From Spirochaetota bacterium (GTDB lineage Bacteria; Spirochaetota; Spirochaetia; ARS1246), in NCBI GenBank assembly GCA_024275515.1, contig JAJRYZ010000126.1, positions 1 through 40,657 on the forward strand: DNA of 40,657 nucleotides, in the 5' to 3' direction. Numbering within the stretch: the stretch's first letter is position 1; every line of letters starts with the position of its first letter. Under the pieces are notes generated by a model that had not been told where the DNA came from, searched no databases, and worked only from the letters and a program-made list of their open reading frames with translations. Made by a program: the position numbers and the translations under genes. Below, in pieces: positions 27,155 to 37,648 of the stretch.

Positions 27155-30100
27155 TTGCCCGCAACCCGGGCCGTCGGTCTCAGAGCCCTGATTCTGTCAA
27201 TTCTGGTGTTTCTCATGGCCGCGCCGCTCTTTGCAGGCGGACAGCGTGAGGACCGGCTCCGGCGCGTTGACCGGCTTATCGAGCAACGGTACTACAACGA
27301 AGCGCTCAAACTTCTCACCGACATCATGATCGATCAACCCGACCTCTGGGACCGGGCACAGGAGCGTATGGACGAGCTCTACGCGATCCTTGATCAAAAA
27401 AGCGCCCTCGAGGATCGAATCTACGACGCGCTTGTCTCCGACGACGTCGATCGCGCCTACGGACTGCTTCAGGAGCTTCAAAAGCTCGACCCGAGCCCCA
27501 ATAAGGACGCCGAACAGTTGTTCAGTGAAATCGTTTTCAACATCGGAATTATCAGAAACGAAAAGTTGCTCGATGAGATCATGGCGCGGGCGCGGGTCGC
27601 TCTCGACGACGGGCGGATCGACGACGCACTCGAGACCTACCTTACGGGTTTCGACGTCGGCGTATCGGTTTTCGAATCGACCGATTACGGCGATCAGCTC
27701 ATCGACGTCGTATCGCTGGTTCGGAGTTCGGTCGGCCGCGTCGTCGACGCGGTGCGGCGATTCGAAACCGATCGCGTGCGGTTCTCCGACCTCGTTGCCG
27801 AGAAGAATACGCTACTCGCCGACCTCGGTATTGCCGACGACCCGGCGCCGGTCAGGGACAATCTGAACAATTTGCTTCCGGTGGCGCTCGCCATCGATTC
27901 CGGTCAATCATCGATTACGAGAATCAACGGGGACCTCCAGCGCTTGAGGCGCGATCTTCGGGACCGACTGTCGACGATCGACGACGTGTACTATCTGGCG
28001 TACGTCGATACGTTGATCAAAGGCCGAAGCGGAAATCGCGGATCCGAAGGCGTCTTGGCGGCGATGGACGTGGGTCTCGACGCCGAAGCCGATCGGTATC
28101 TCGCCGAGATCCGAGCGTTGGCCGATTCAACCTTCGCCGCCGCGGTCGACGCCTATGGGAAGGGTGACTACGAGAATGCGACGAGGCTCTTCGCCGCCGT
28201 TCGACCGCGCAGCGCTCTTATGTTCGACGCGGCGGGGCTGGCAGCGTTTCGCGTCAAGGTCGATCGAGGGCTCGACCTCGATCGCGGCGCGGTGGAGTTC
28301 GCCGGCCGCGAGCTTTCCCGTGTCGCCGGCGCGGTCGCTCGCTCTGCGGCCGCCTCCGCGTATCGCGACGCTACGGCGGTTCTCGTCGACGCGCGAACGA
28401 TCACTCAACCTCCCGATTCTGCGGCCCGCGGCGAGCTCGAGGCGACCCGCCGCACGATCATCTCGGCCGTGCGAAAGCTGTCCGAGGCGGAGTCGACGAC
28501 CGCGCACATGGCCGAACGATTCGTCGAGGGCATGGGGCGGTACGCCTCCGAAGACGAGCGAAGGCTCTTCGCGCCGATACTGGCGGACCTCGGTTCGGAA
28601 GTCGCGCGACTGGGAACAACCGAGACGAAGATAGTGGGCAGGATCATCGAGCTCCGCGTCGCCGACCTTCGCTCGCGGTTTGATCCGGTGGAAACCTCGC
28701 GCATGGCTCGAGCCGAAGCTCTCATCGCGGGCGAAAAGGCGCAGACGGGCGCCGGGTTTGGCGAGTCGGTCGATGTGCGCCGTTATCCCACCCGAGCGAA
28801 GGCGCTGCTCGACGTCGCGGCGCAGAATCTCGACCTCCTCGCCGCCGACCTTTCCGAGATGGTCGACTCGTACGCGGACGAACCGGCATACATCCGTGAT
28901 TCGGAACCCGTCGTCCTCGCTTTCGGACTCGCCGACCGGCTGCAAAGCGATATCGACGATTCGTCCCGCCGTGCCGCCGAAATCGGCGCGCGGGCCGGCG
29001 AGTTGATCGCTCAGGCCGACGACCTCAGGGCGCGGACGAGGACGATAATCGAGACGGGCGAGGCGTTGCTGTCCGAAGCCGACGGATATTTCGATCAGGA
29101 AACCTACGACAAGGCAACGCAGTCGATACTTCCGGCCGTCGTCGAGACCGGGGTCGGCGCGCTCACCGTCGAGTGGGACGATCCGTTCCGGAAAGAAGTG
29201 GCGCTCTGGATCGAGAAATTCGCGGACCTGTCGGCCGACGCTCGCCTGGCCGCTCTGCAGCGAGAGACCGACGCACGGCTGGCCGAAGCAAGGGCCGAAT
29301 ACCTCACGGTGCGCGACGACATGCAGAGCGACGACCTCGAGCGGGCGCTCGGCGCTCTCGATCCGGTGCGCTCGGCGATGGAGGACGCGCAGAGTTTCCG
29401 CGACGACGCGGAGTTTGTTGCCCGCATAGAAGACGCCGTCGGAACGCTCGTCGAACAGATCCGCAACGCGCGCGCCGATACTCTCCGGGGCGAAGCCGTC
29501 GATCGTCTCGTCTCGGCGGAGCGCTACCTCGCGGAAAACGCCGGGGATTTGACCGAAGAGCGCTATCGCGGTGCGCTGGAGCGGATACCGCCGGTTGAGG
29601 AGAAGCTCGCCGAAGCCGAATCGTTTTTGCCTGATCCGGAGTTTGCATCGGAGATCGACCGGAGAATCGAGGCGCTTCGCGACGGGCTCGTTGCGGCGCG
29701 CGCGGCGCTGCTGCGGAGGAAGGTCGATGAGGTGCTCGTCGAAGCGGAGCGATACCTGTCGGCGAACGCCGAAGAAATGACCGAGGAGCTTTACCGTGGT
29801 GCGCTGGAGCGGATACCGCCGGTCGAGGAGAAGCTCGCCGAAGCCGAATCGTTCTTGCCTGATCCGGAGTTTGCATCGGAGATCGACCGGAGAATCGAGG
29901 CGTTTCGCGACGGTATCGTTGCGGCGCGCGCGGCGCTGCTGCGGAAGAAGGTCGATGAGGTACTCGCCGAAGCCGAGCGGTACCTGTCGGAGAATGCCGC
30001 GAACATGGACCAGGCGGTTTTCGAGACGCGTGATGAGTATCTTACGCCGGTGCGCGACGCTCTCGCCCGGGCCGAATCGTTCGCCTCCGATCCGGCCTTT

Positions 30101-31639
30101 CGCGCGCGAATCGAAGCGCAGCTTTCCGCCGTCGCGGAAGGATTCGCCGGCGCCCGGTCGACCTATCTCCAGCGGCTGGCGGCGGAACGTTTCGCGGCGG
30201 CGCAGGCGTACTTCGATTCGGTCGGCGTGAACGTCGAAGAGGTCGAGTACAACCGGGCTCTCGAGTTGCTCGATCCGGTACGCGTTGCCCGCGACGAGGC
30301 CGAAGCGTTCCGGGAGGACGAGGCGTTCAGAACGGAAATCGATCGGAAGATTGCGACGCTCGAATCGGCGATTCATGCGGCCCGCGCCGACCAACTCAGG
30401 AAAAACGCGCTTGCATTTCTCGACCGCGCCTCCGAGAGCGCCGATGCCGGAATCGCCGCCGCCGACAAGAACCGGACCGATCAGGCGGCCGACGAGTTCA
30501 GGGCCGCGCGCGAGTTTTTGCGGCAGGTCGCCTCACTGACCGGCGCCGCCGACGAGGTATCGCCGGACAGGGAGTTTAGCAAACGGATCGACGCGAGAAT
30601 AATCGACATGCAGAAACTGATCTCCGATACCGAGATCGCGATCGTCGTCCGAGACGTCAGGCGGTTGATCAACGACACACAGTCTTCCTACAGCGCCGGC
30701 GACTATTAACAGGCTTTCGCCTATATCACCGAAGCCGAGAATCGGTGGGCCGACGCCGGCTCGGATCCACACAGCGAGGTCGAATACTGGTTCAACATTG
30801 TCAACAACGCCAGGCAGGCGTTGTCGGGGCGTGATATCGACGAGAACCATCCGTTGTACGGAACCATCAGGTCGGTGCTCAATATCGCCAGACAGAACTT
30901 CGAGGAGGGGCGCAAGCTCCTCGCTGCGGGGGCCTCCGACGCCGCCGATCGAAAGTTCGCCGAGGCCGAAAACGGGCTTCTCACCGTTCGGGCGCTTTTT
31001 CCGCTCAATCAGGAAGCGAGTATCCTCGACCTTCGGATGGCGAAGCTCAGGAAGTCCCGCGACGAGTACCAACGTGAGCTCGCCGACAAAGTGCGCGAAG
31101 CGAGAAGTCTGCTCTCCACGCAAACCGCCACGGCGTACGCTTTGCTTACCGATATTCGTGAGATCGAACCCGACTACCCCGGCCTCGACGAGCTCATTCT
31201 GCAGGCGGAGTACGACCTTAATATCCGCGAGCGGCCGATCGCGCCGCAGGTTCTCGCGCAGGCTCAGGAGCTGCTTCGATCGGCGCGGGAGATATATGAC
31301 CAATACGGCGAAGATCGATACGATCCGGTCATACGCGAAAGCCAGTACAAACGTGCACTCGGTTTACTCGACCAGGCATTGGCTCTGAACCCACGGTTGA
31401 CCGCAGCTTCGAGTCTAAAGGACGACATTCAGACCACCGTCGGAGGCAACGTCGTCTATGCGCTCGCAAGCGACGCGCAGCGGCAATTCGAAAAGGCGCG
31501 CGACCTGTATATCGAAGAGAACAACGTTCCCGACGCCTTTGTTATCACGACGCAGCTGCTGAAGGACGAGAACAATCGGGGCTTCAAGCCGTTGGTCGAG
31601 CTGCATAATCGTCTCTTGAGCGAGCTTGGGCGGTCGTAG
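27155..31639 (+). pseudogene. Giant secreted helical repeat protein, split by one in-frame TAA at 30707-30709 (ORFs 27155-30709 and 30821-31639 lie in one frame)
   Basis: Signal-like N-terminus (ALILSILVFLMAAPLFAGG); frame reopens immediately after the TAA (...SAGDY*QAFAYITEAENRWADAGSDPHSEVEYWFNIVNNARQALSGRDID...) and stays open to 31639. The N-terminal product may still be functional. Confidence 0.75.
29279..30418 (+). repeat. Five tandem 228-bp (76-aa) units inside the giant protein
   Basis: Unit starts at 29279, 29507, 29735, 29963 and 30191, exactly 228 nt apart and in frame. Units 2 and 3 nearly identical (RGALERIPPVEEKLAEAESFLPDPEFASEIDRRIEA); others diverged. Confidence 0.92.
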
Positions 31640-31640
31640 C

Positions 31641-34600
31641 ATGAAGCGGACTCGCGCACGTACGCTTCTTTGGATTTTGCCGTTCGCATTATGCGCGGCG
31701 TTTCCCGCAGACGCCCAACTTGCGTCTCGAATGCCCTACTGGGACTTCCCGGAGTACCTGGCCGAGGGGCGCTTCTTGCGCGTCGGCGCCGGGGACTCGC
31801 TCCTGTTCGCCGTGTGGCAGGAGCTCGACCGCTCCGAAGACGGCGGGGACAACTATCTTTCGATGGCGGTCTCCGCGGACGGCAGGCGATGGCGGCGATT
31901 CGAGAGGTTCGCGGGTCCGTTTCCGTTCGTCGGAGGAGAGGCGCCCATCTTCTCGATCGCGGTCACACCCGACGACGTTTGCTATATCGTCATATCCGAA
32001 AGCAAAGAAAAGATGCTCGTGTATCGGACCGATGCGGTCGAACGCCGCATCGAGCTCGTCCAGAGCTTTCCCACTCCGTCGACCACCGTTTCGCCGCAGC
32101 TCTTCCTCGGCGCCGACGGGGGCCTCCGGCTCTTCGTTATCCGGGACGCGCGAAACGTCGCCGCCGAGGAGGGGTTCGAAAACGCCAGTGCCAGTTCCAT
32201 CTTCTACTCGCGTTCGGACGACGGCGTCGACTGGTCTGATTTTTCGATGCTGCTCGGCTCCGACGGCGCGGACGCGACCATCCAAACCCAATTCCAGTTT
32301 CTGCCGTATCATACGGCGGCTTTCGGGCGCGAGTACGTCGTCTATCAGGTCTACTATACCGATGAAAACAACAACCTGAGCAACCAGCTATACCTGAAGG
32401 TGAGCGAAGACAACGGCGTGAGTTGGTCCGACTCGGATTTAGTTACCGATTTTCGTGACCCCGCCTATTCGTTCGGACAGATCGACAATCAACGTGCGCA
32501 GTTGTACGCGCTTGACGACGTCATCGGCATGGTGTGGGAACGTGGTCTGACTTCCTCGAATCCGAACATCTATTACGTCGAGATCAGCCCCGAAGGCGTG
32601 GTAAAGGGAGCTCCGGAACAGATCACGCGACGAAGCAAGGATCACCGTGCTCCGCAGCTCATCCGCTTCGACGGGCGAACCTACGTGCTGTGGTTCGACA
32701 ATCACGTCGGCCAGGACCACGTCATGCTTGCGCGGCGGCAGGGGATCATTTGGGTGGAGGAGGATCTCACCGCCGAGGTTCCGGGGCGCAGCAACTTCGG
32801 ACGAATCGTGGTGTTCGAAAAGAATCCCTATGTTTTTTTCACCAACTTTTCCGGCGGCCGTCATTCGGTCGTGTATCTCGGTCCCGACGAGTCGGTCGGA
32901 CCTCCGAAGGTGACTCCGGCGGACTTTGTCGACGGAAACCGGTACCGACGCGATCGGTTTTCGATCAGGTGGGAGGAGCCGAAGGATTCTTCGGGCATTT
33001 CAGGATACGCTATTGTTGCAGACCGGGACCCCGACGGTCGCCCGCCCGCCGACGCGACGATCCCCGGGGCGCAGCTGTCGACGACACTCACGGTAGAGGA
33101 GGACGGTCTCTGGTTTTTTCATCTCGCCGCGCGCGATGCGGCGGGCAACTGGTCCGATCCGTCGACGGTGAGCGTTTTTCGCGACACGACCCCGCCGCAG
33201 CCGGTTACTTTTATCGAGCCGGAAACCGACGAAGCGGGCTATTTGGTCAGCAACACGCAGACGCTCCGGTGGAAGCCGCCGGCCGACGACGACGTGGCGG
33301 GGTACAGCTATTCGTTCCAGTACCTGTACACACTCGGGCGAAGCGCCGTCATCCGGAACGTCTCTTTGCGATCGCCGTCGGGAACGGTGTTGACCGCGGA
33401 CCCCCGGTTCTCGTTTCGAAACATCGACAACGGGCTGTGGGCGCTTTCGGTCGCGCCGATCGATACCGTCGGAAACAGGGGCGCGGAACAGGTTCTGTTT
33501 GTTCTCGCGAACAAATACATTCCCGTCACCTACATCACCGCGGTCACCGCTCGACAGGACGACCTGGGCCGGCTTGACGTTACGATCACCGGTCGCGGGT
33601 TCTCCGCCGACGGATTGGTGTCGAAGCTGCTCTTCGACCGCAACGGTGCGCCTCCGTTCGATTACGAATACTCGCTGCAGGCAGGCGTCTACGAGGTCGC
33701 GACCGACCGGGTCATTCTGGGAAGGGGAATCGAGGGAGTCGACGAAGGGAAATACCTGGTCGGCGTCGTCCATCCGGTTCGCGGGGTTCATTTCAGCGGG
33801 AGTTCGATCGCGGTAGCGCCGAGCGGCCAGGTCAAGTTCGGCGATTTCCGCTCTTACCGACCGCCTACGTTGTTTGTTCTCAGGGACGGAAAGTACGCGG
33901 TGCCGCTTAACCTGGCGATCTTTCTGTTCATCATCGCGCTGTTCGCTTTCCTGATACTGTTTTCTTCGCAGCGGATCGTGACCGTTGCTCGCGAGAATCG
34001 TGTGCTCAGGATGGAAGTTCGCGCGTTGCTCACCGGCGAGTTGACCGATGCGGAGCGAAAAGAGAGGATGAAAGCCATGAAACGCAGAGGCGTCGGCCTC
34101 AGAGTCAAGTTTGCGCTGTTTACAATCCTGTTGGTCATCAGCATCGTGCTCATCGTCGCATTCCCGCTCGGAATTACGATGACCGGCACGCAAGAACGGA
34201 TATTGGCGCAGGGACTGAAAGAGCAGACCGATGTTCTGCTGGAGTCTTTGCGCGCCGGCGCGGAGAACTATCTTCCCGATGCCGTCAAGCCCGACAGCAT
34301 CGAGGCGCGGCTCCAGCTGAGTCGTCTGCCCCGTCAGCGGTCGGGTGTCGACGCGTCGCGATTCGTGATCATCACCGGTGGCGCGGAGAAAGTGGTAACC
34401 GAAGAAGGCGCGATTTTCCAGCCCGAGGGAACGAACTACGTGTGGGCGCACGACGATCCGGACATCTCCGAAAAAATAGACACCGTCGAGTTTATCCGCG
34501 GCGCCTCGCGAATCGAAGACCCGATATCGAAGCTCGTGCCCGCTATCGCGTCCGAGATCGATCAGCGCGCCCGCGCGCTTGTCGGCGATCTCCCCGCGCA

Positions 34601-36308
34601 ACTGCAGCAGCTCGTCGATGAACGATCGGTGATTTTCGACAAGATCGACAACGATATCGTCAACGTGACGGAAAAAGACTACGCGCGTTTTAGCGAGCTC
34701 GGCACCGAGATTCCCAAGCTGCAGCAGCAGCTGCTCACCAAACTCGAAGAGCTCAACACGGGTAGCTACGTCTACCCCGAATACGATCCGGAACGGCTTT
34801 CGCGTGAGAACACCGATTACGTGTTCTTCAAGCCGATCGTTTACGCGATCACCGGCGAGGATCTCTACTTCCGCGGCCTTGTTCGCGTCGGGATTACCAC
34901 GGAACCGATAATTCGGCAGATCAATGCCGAGAGGACGCGGATCGTGATCACGACCGGGGTCATCTCGCTCATCGCCATCGGCATCGGCGTGATCGGCGCG
35001 CTTATTCTTTCATCGATCATCATCATACCCATCAGACGACTCGTTCAGGGAGTCGAGGTCATTCGCGACACCGAGGACAAGGAGGAGCTGAAATCTCATG
35101 TTATCAACGTTCACACGAGAGATGAGATCGCGACGCTCGCCGAAACCGTCAATCAAATGACTCGGGGGCTTGCCGAGGCTGCGGCGGCCAACAAGGATCT
35201 TATTCTCGGCAAAGACACTCAGAAAATGTTCGTTCCGCTCGAGCAGGACCCGCAGACCGGCCGAAAGCTCACGACCGCGCAGGACGTAAACGAATACGTC
35301 GAGTTTTTCGGCTATTATGAAGGCGCCAAGGGCGTTTCGGGCGACTATTTCGATTTTGCCCGGCTCGATTCCAAGCACTACGCGATCATCAAATGCGATG
35401 TCGCCGGGAAAGGGGTCCCCGCTTCGCTCATCATGGTGGAGGTTGCCACCATTTTTCTCGACTATTTCCGGAATTGGTCGATCAAGACCGAAGGCATTCA
35501 CCTGGATCGACTCGCGTACCGGATCAACGATCTCGTCGAACAACGAGGCTTCAAAGGCCGATTTGCCGCCCTCATGATCTGTATCCTCAACATTGAGAGC
35601 GGGCAGATCTATTACTGCAACGCGGGTGATAAGTATATCCACGTGTACGACGCCGCGGCCGGTCGCACCGTCCAGCGGGAGCTTCCGGAGGCGCCGGCGG
35701 CCGGAGTGTTTCCGTCGGATCTCGTCGAGATGGGATCAGGGTTCCGGCAGATCGCCTCCGTTCTCCAGCCCGGAGACAGTCTGCTGCTGTTCACCGACGG
35801 CGTAGAAGAAGACAAGCGGACTTTTCGCGACGCCGAGTATCGACCGATCGTTTGCGCCGAGCCCGGTCTCGAAGAGGGCCGGCCGCATGATACTCACGTG
35901 GTCGGAGAGAAGAGCGAGGAGTTCGGGATACCGAGAATCCATCGGATCATCGATGCGGTCTATTCGCGAGGGAGTTTTCAGCTGCACAAATACCACACTC
36001 CGACCCCCGACGAGCAGTTTCTCTTCGATTTCGGCGGGTGCGAAGGAACGGTGGAAGAAGTCGTTCTCGCGCTTGCGGCGGTGGACAAAGTGTTCCGCGT
36101 GTACCGTTCGCCGTCGACCGATCGGAACGACCGCGTGCGGGTCGACGTCAAGATCGATGAGTTCCTGAAGCGACACTTCGTTCAATACACGACCTATTTT
36201 CGAGATCCTGTTCATGACGAGCATTTTCCCGAGTATCTCTATTTTCCCTTTCTGCGCGAAGACGACCAGTATGACGACCTGACGATTCTCGGGGTCCGCA
36301 AGTACTGA
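31641..36308 (+). CDS. Very large receptor phosphatase: beta-propeller-like/FN3-like exodomain, several TM helices, HAMP, SpoIIE/PP2C phosphatase
   Basis: Signal peptide; exodomain repeats (SEDGGDNYLSMAVSADGRRWRRF, SEDNGVSWSDSDLV); TMs around 33905-33965, 34110-34175 and 34940-35020; HAMP; GVSGDYFDFARLD, IIKCDVAGKGVPASLIMVEV, LLLFTDGVEE, DDLTILGVRKY. Confidence 0.88.
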   Translation: MKRTRARTLLWILPFALCAAFPADAQLASRMPYWDFPEYLAEGRFLRVGAGDSLLFAVWQELDRSEDGGDNYLSMAVSADGRRWRRFERFAGPFPFVGGEAPIFSIAVTPDDVCYIVISESKEKMLVYRTDAVERRIELVQSFPTPSTTVSPQLFLGADGGLRLFVIRDARNVAAEEGFENASASSIFYSRSDDGVDWSDFSMLLGSDGADATIQTQFQFLPYHTAAFGREYVVYQVYYTDENNNLSNQLYLKVSEDNGVSWSDSDLVTDFRDPAYSFGQIDNQRAQLYALDDVIGMVWERGLTSSNPNIYYVEISPEGVVKGAPEQITRRSKDHRAPQLIRFDGRTYVLWFDNHVGQDHVMLARRQGIIWVEEDLTAEVPGRSNFGRIVVFEKNPYVFFTNFSGGRHSVVYLGPDESVGPPKVTPADFVDGNRYRRDRFSIRWEEPKDSSGISGYAIVADRDPDGRPPADATIPGAQLSTTLTVEEDGLWFFHLAARDAAGNWSDPSTVSVFRDTTPPQPVTFIEPETDEAGYLVSNTQTLRWKPPADDDVAGYSYSFQYLYTLGRSAVIRNVSLRSPSGTVLTADPRFSFRNIDNGLWALSVAPIDTVGNRGAEQVLFVLANKYIPVTYITAVTARQDDLGRLDVTITGRGFSADGLVSKLLFDRNGAPPFDYEYSLQAGVYEVATDRVILGRGIEGVDEGKYLVGVVHPVRGVHFSGSSIAVAPSGQVKFGDFRSYRPPTLFVLRDGKYAVPLNLAIFLFIIALFAFLILFSSQRIVTVARENRVLRMEVRALLTGELTDAERKERMKAMKRRGVGLRVKFALFTILLVISIVLIVAFPLGITMTGTQERILAQGLKEQTDVLLESLRAGAENYLPDAVKPDSIEARLQLSRLPRQRSGVDASRFVIITGGAEKVVTEEGAIFQPEGTNYVWAHDDPDISEKIDTVEFIRGASRIEDPISKLVPAIASEIDQRARALVGDLPAQLQQLVDERSVIFDKIDNDIVNVTEKDYARFSELGTEIPKLQQQLLTKLEELNTGSYVYPEYDPERLSRENTDYVFFKPIVYAITGEDLYFRGLVRVGITTEPIIRQINAERTRIVITTGVISLIAIGIGVIGALILSSIIIIPIRRLVQGVEVIRDTEDKEELKSHVINVHTRDEIATLAETVNQMTRGLAEAAAANKDLILGKDTQKMFVPLEQDPQTGRKLTTAQDVNEYVEFFGYYEGAKGVSGDYFDFARLDSKHYAIIKCDVAGKGVPASLIMVEVATIFLDYFRNWSIKTEGIHLDRLAYRINDLVEQRGFKGRFAALMICILNIESGQIYYCNAGDKYIHVYDAAAGRTVQRELPEAPAAGVFPSDLVEMGSGFRQIASVLQPGDSLLLFTDGVEEDKRTFRDAEYRPIVCAEPGLEEGRPHDTHVVGEKSEEFGIPRIHRIIDAVYSRGSFQLHKYHTPTPDEQFLFDFGGCEGTVEEVVLALAAVDKVFRVYRSPSTDRNDRVRVDVKIDEFLKRHFVQYTTYFRDPVHDEHFPEYLYFPFLREDDQYDDLTILGVRKY

Positions 36309-37159
36309 TGCGTGTTCGGCCCGTATCCGTGCTCACCTTCGGCGCCTTGAAGTGCGCCTCTTTGCCCTGGAGTAACGCGACCGACGACGATACGTCGGCC
36401 GTCTCGGTGACGCAAGATCCCGAAGCCGCGCGCGATGCGGTCCTCCGCCGGTCGGCCGCGCTCATAGTGGACCTCGCAGGCGTCCGGGGGACGGCTGCGG
36501 AGGATCAACTGCGACGGATCGAGCGAGTTCTCCACCGGCACAAGCGGGGTGGCGGACCGACGCCGCTGATCGTGTGCACCGCCCGCGATTATCTTGCGGT
36601 CGCGTGTCGCTTCTCCGCGCGCGCCCGGGTCGTCTGCCGCCACGCGGCGCTCTATTCCCCGGCGGTGCTAGAGAGCCGGCGGCTGTTGCACAACCACACC
36701 GTCGGCGTCTGCTCCAGGCTCGATCTGTGGTCTACCGCTGCGCGCGGCGCGCCGAGCATCCTCGATCTCGCGCTTGCGGTTTTGTTCTTTCTCGGTGCGC
36801 CCGACGGCGTACGCGCAGGCGAGCCCCGCGATCGTCCGACGCTCATTTTCGACTATCGCGGCGCCGAGGCGTCGATTCGCGGCGTCGAATGCGCGGCGCC
36901 GCAATCGGAAGTCGGACTTTCCGGAGTGGTGGAAGGCGGGAAAGGGCGTATGGTTTTCGATTCCGCCTCGGCATCGGTCACGTTGGAGCTGTTTTCGACG
37001 GGAACGCGGACCGCGCCGTTGCCCGAAGGAAGCGGTTCGTACTATTTTGTGAAAAATGCGATCGCACTCGCGCGCGGCATGAGGGACACGGTCGACTTGA
37101 TTCCCTTTCAGCTTGTGGAGGCCGCAACCGAAGCCGCTCGAGTCGCGGTCGAGCGGTGA
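36308..37159 (+). CDS. Orphan hypothetical protein, overlapping the receptor-phosphatase stop
   Basis: ATG 36308 overlaps the upstream TGA; ORF 283 aa; no family recognised. Confidence 0.55.
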   Translation: MRVRPVSVLTFGALKCASLPWSNATDDDTSAVSVTQDPEAARDAVLRRSAALIVDLAGVRGTAAEDQLRRIERVLHRHKRGGGPTPLIVCTARDYLAVACRFSARARVVCRHAALYSPAVLESRRLLHNHTVGVCSRLDLWSTAARGAPSILDLALAVLFFLGAPDGVRAGEPRDRPTLIFDYRGAEASIRGVECAAPQSEVGLSGVVEGGKGRMVFDSASASVTLELFSTGTRTAPLPEGSGSYYFVKNAIALARGMRDTVDLIPFQLVEAATEAARVAVER

Positions 37160-37226
37160 GATCGGCTTTGATCTACGATTCTCCGGCCGTTCTCACCGCG
37201 GCGGGACGCGAGGAGGCGGACTTTTC

Positions 37227-37625
37227 GTGAAGACTAAGATGTTTTTCTGCGAGGCTTGCGGCAAAGCGGTTGCACTCAAGGCGTCCAAATGTCCGCACTG
37301 CGGGCGGATCTTCGACGCGGTAAAGTGCCCGAAATGTTCCTTTTCCGGGAGACCGGAGCTGTTCACCGACGGATGTCCGTCGTGCGGCTACCTGAAACGC
37401 GACGGGCGCGATTCGGCTCGGGTCGACGCGGCGTTTGTGGAAATCGAAGGAGGACTGGTCAGCCCCGACGCCGAAGGTCTCGCGCTCGGCGCCACGGGAC
37501 AAGCGCCGGGAGGTAGGCGGAAAAGGGCCGCCAAGCTCCTGCCGGTGTGGGCATACGTTCTTCTCACGGCAACCCTTATGGTTGTGCTCGTTGTTTTGAT
37601 GATCATTGTGTACATGCGCCTGTGA
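37227..37625 (+). CDS. Zinc-ribbon membrane protein
   Basis: Four CXXC pairs (CEAC, CPHC, CPKC, CPSC) then a C-terminal TM helix (VWAYVLLTATLMVVLVVLMIIVYMRL). Confidence 0.75.
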   Translation: MKTKMFFCEACGKAVALKASKCPHCGRIFDAVKCPKCSFSGRPELFTDGCPSCGYLKRDGRDSARVDAAFVEIEGGLVSPDAEGLALGATGQAPGGRRKRAAKLLPVWAYVLLTATLMVVLVVLMIIVYMRL

Positions 37626-37648
37626 CATATAGTAGTCTGTAGCATACA

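Noticed and set aside
28127-30394. 755-aa ORF antisense to the giant repeat protein (also antisense ORFs 22045-23553, 33000-34601, 8562-9887, 14177-15184)
   Set aside because: Opposite-strand reading of high-GC coding sequence with GAC/GTC-type codons gives long open frames; the sense strands have clear families or repeats, and the antisense products are Arg-rich with no recognisable motif.
8309-30709. Genome-wide stop-codon recoding (TAG or TAA read as an amino acid)
   Set aside because: TAG and TAA both terminate several intact genes in this window (e.g. TAG at 1516, 21638, 24919, 31639, 39655), so global reassignment does not fit.
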